A stretch of 64,000 nucleotides of DNA from the NCBI RefSeq assembly GCF_002307355.1, contig NZ_CP017481.1:3720001-3784000 (forward strand). Direction: 5' to 3'. A program made the position numbers and the translations under genes. Within the stretch, counting starts at the first letter, position 1. The number at the start of each line of letters is the position of its first letter. This DNA comes from Pectobacterium polaris (lineage in GTDB: Bacteria; Pseudomonadota; Gammaproteobacteria; Enterobacterales; Enterobacteriaceae). Positions 62,550 through 64,000 of the stretch are shown here, piece after piece. The notes under the pieces were generated by a model. That model was given only the letters and a program-made list of their open reading frames with translations, searched no databases and was not told the DNA's origin.

Positions 62550-63125
62550 TTATGCGGTGTGTCGCGCTTTCGCCTGGATATCAATACTGATTGCCACGCG
62601 ATCATCAACCACCCCGGTAAAGCGATCCATATTAAAGGCCGAGCGAGAAATCGCCGTGGTGGCATGGAGAGACAACGCCTCTTCTCCAGATGCGTTTCCG
62701 CCATGTTCTTCCAGCGTGGCGTCCAGAATAACTGGGCGTTGAATATTTTTTACCGACAGTGAACCAAAAACCCGAAAATGGCCATGACCTAGCGCCACCA
62801 CCCTGCTGCTGGTGAACGTGATATCGGGATAGTGCTCAGCATCAAAAAACAGGCTGCTTTTTAACTGGTAAGTCAGCAAGCCGTTGGAAGCCTGTAGCGT
62901 CGTGATGGGGATTTTCACATCAATACGGTCATTTATTTCCTTTTCCGCATCCAGTGTGATGTTGCCCGTTACCCCGTCGAGAGAAGCCTGTGAAAGGTGA
63001 CCAAATGCTTGCCATGAAAGCGCGATGGCGGTTTTATCCGTGGCAATGGTGTAGTTGAGAGGCATAGCGTGCAACAGTGGGCTGATGAGCAGCCCGGCGG
63101 CCAGAACGGGAACGATGCGCGTCAT
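62550..63125 (-). CDS. YceI-family periplasmic lipocalin-like protein
   Basis: A 191-residue exported protein: signal peptide ending near LLHAMPLNY, then a YceI beta-barrel domain (FGHLSQASLDGVTGNITLD, SSLFFDAEHYPDITFTS, FRVFGSLSVKNIQRPV). YceI proteins bind polyisoprenoid-like lipids. Together with the convergent sigma/anti-sigma pair it may belong to an envelope-related response. Confidence 0.92.
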   Translation of the reverse strand: MTRIVPVLAAGLLISPLLHAMPLNYTIATDKTAIALSWQAFGHLSQASLDGVTGNITLDAEKEINDRIDVKIPITTLQASNGLLTYQLKSSLFFDAEHYPDITFTSSRVVALGHGHFRVFGSLSVKNIQRPVILDATLEEHGGNASGEEALSLHATTAISRSAFNMDRFTGVVDDRVAISIDIQAKARHTA

Positions 63126-63265
63126 AACAGGGTTCTCCTAAAAGTAGACAACGTGTAAACGCACCAACGAACGAATTTATTCGGCCAATTTCCATTATTT
63201 TTCTCGATGCGGAGAAAACACCGAGCGTTGAAGGTAGACGGGCTTTGCGTTAAAGCCCCGCCACA

Positions 63266-63297
63266 AAGACATGGCAGGATATTTCACGCCATGTCTT
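63266..63297. terminator. Hairpin downstream of the EAL gene
   Basis: AAGACATGGC (63266-63275) pairs with GCCATGTCTT (63288-63297). It lies in the 237-base space between the minus-strand EAL gene's 3' end and yceI, about 65 bases beyond the EAL stop codon. Confidence 0.6.
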
Positions 63298-63362
63298 CTT
63301 CTCTTGCATCTTGTGCGGCCGTTAAGTTAATGCTCTTAACGTGAGGAGGACAAGTATAAAAA

Positions 63363-64000
63363 TCAGGGACACACTACGTGATTTTTTTCCTGAGTGATTA
63401 ACAGGTTTTCAATATTTTTTGCTGACAGTGAGCGATAAAAAAACCACCCCTGAATTAAGCAATCCGCATCAATTTCTCTGGCAATCGCTAATTGTTCAGC
63501 ATCTTCAACGCCTTCAAAAACAATGTCTTTCCCCATATCTTTAATGAGCAAACAGATCGCATGCAATATCTTTTCTTTATTCTTGTTATCCAGATTTTTC
63601 ATTAACGAACCGTCAAGTTTAACTTCATCAAATCTGAAACCGGTAAGCCATGCTAAGTTCGAATTCGCCACGCCAAAATCATCAATCGCCAGTTTGATGT
63701 TCATGTTTGCCACACGCTCGGCAAAAAGCTGGATTTCCTTTTGCGATAGCTGGCAGCGTTCTGATATTTCTAACTTTATCTGAGCAGGCTCAACACCATG
63801 TAAAGCGCATACCTCAATCAATCGGCTTATGAAAGTCGGTTCGTTAATTTCATGATCGGTTATATTTATAGACAGCGTCAGCTCTCTGTTTTCATTGAGA
63901 ACAGCAGCCATTTCTTTCACTGAAGTTTTTATTACAAAATCAGATATTTTTGCGTAAAACCCGATTTTTTCCGAAACCTTTATAAAGACCTCAGGAGAAA
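63363..64000 (-). CDS. EAL-domain c-di-GMP phosphodiesterase, C-terminal part
   Basis: The reading frame runs off the right window edge; the visible 212 or so residues are the C-terminal portion of an EAL domain. Recognisable motifs are LSINIT, KLEISE, IDDFGVANSNL (paired Asp), VKLDGS and VFEGVEDAEQ followed by a CLIQGWFFYRSL end. The Asp pair and the late Glu are present, so hydrolytic activity is plausible, but the signature EAL motif and N-terminal sensor lie outside the window. The apparent start at 63920 is only an internal codon. Confidence 0.85.
   Translation of the reverse strand, partial: SPEVFIKVSEKIGFYAKISDFVIKTSVKEMAAVLNENRELTLSINITDHEINEPTFISRLIEVCALHGVEPAQIKLEISERCQLSQKEIQLFAERVANMNIKLAIDDFGVANSNLAWLTGFRFDEVKLDGSLMKNLDNKNKEKILHAICLLIKDMGKDIVFEGVEDAEQLAIAREIDADCLIQGWFFYRSLSAKNIENLLITQEKNHVVCP

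Overview
The window reads as chromosomal DNA of a soft-rot enterobacterium, most likely Pectobacterium (the old Erwinia carotovora group). The evidence is an Hrp1-type type III secretion operon (hrcV to hrcU), enterobacterial narGHJI-narK-narXL, chaA, chaC, dauA and folM homologues, and moderate GC with strong codon bias. I see no rRNA, tRNA, CRISPR array, prophage or insertion sequence. Species cannot be fixed from the window alone. All gene calls come from reading the sequence; no database search was run.

Layout. 1-7531: end of the hrp/hrc operon (hrcV 3' end, hrpQ, hrcN, hrpO, hrpP, hrcQ, hrcR, hrcS, hrcT, hrcU), tightly packed with ATGA-type overlaps. 7542-14524: a LysR regulator divergent from an M20 peptidase, a lambda Bor-like lipoprotein, and a methionine-type ABC importer operon (metN-metI-racemase-metQ order) with an N-acylamino acid racemase/OSBS-type enolase-superfamily enzyme embedded in it. 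15141-18500: a PAP2 acid phosphatase and a chemoreceptor with a possible sigma-28 promoter. 18535-31511: an amine and amino-alcohol catabolic island: a class III PLP phospho-lyase/aminotransferase, an APH-type kinase and an SDR in one operon, a PotBCD-type importer, gabT-gabD, a divergent MocR/GabR regulator and a PotA-type ATPase. A 14-base palindromic word is shared by the promoters of the kinase/lyase operon and the importer. 31603-33576: a small membrane protein and an isolated AT-rich O-methyltransferase.

33669-37673 holds a YheO-like regulator divergent from three genes resembling beta-hydroxyaspartate cycle enzymes BhcB, BhcD and BhcC. 37777-39794: OsmC-like protein, then a MarR/EamA-exporter divergent pair with two matching operators. 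39896-51602: the respiratory nitrate block (narGHJI, narK, narXL) with perfect FNR boxes before narG and narK and a NarL 7-2-7 site before narX. 51913-64000: acyltransferase, DUF481 outer-membrane-like protein, chaC, a Fur-boxed siderophore-interacting reductase, chaA, dauA, a hypothetical gene, folM, an ECF sigma/anti-sigma pair, a YceI protein and a truncated EAL-domain gene.

The most unusual elements are a dispersed, structured repeat of about 320 bp present twice (21839-22157 and 47064-47386), each copy 3' of a minus-strand transport gene; several short tandem arrays in promoters; the racemase inside the met-type importer; the Bhc-like trio without its aminotransferase; and an ECF sigma gene whose best Shine-Dalgarno points to an AUC codon.
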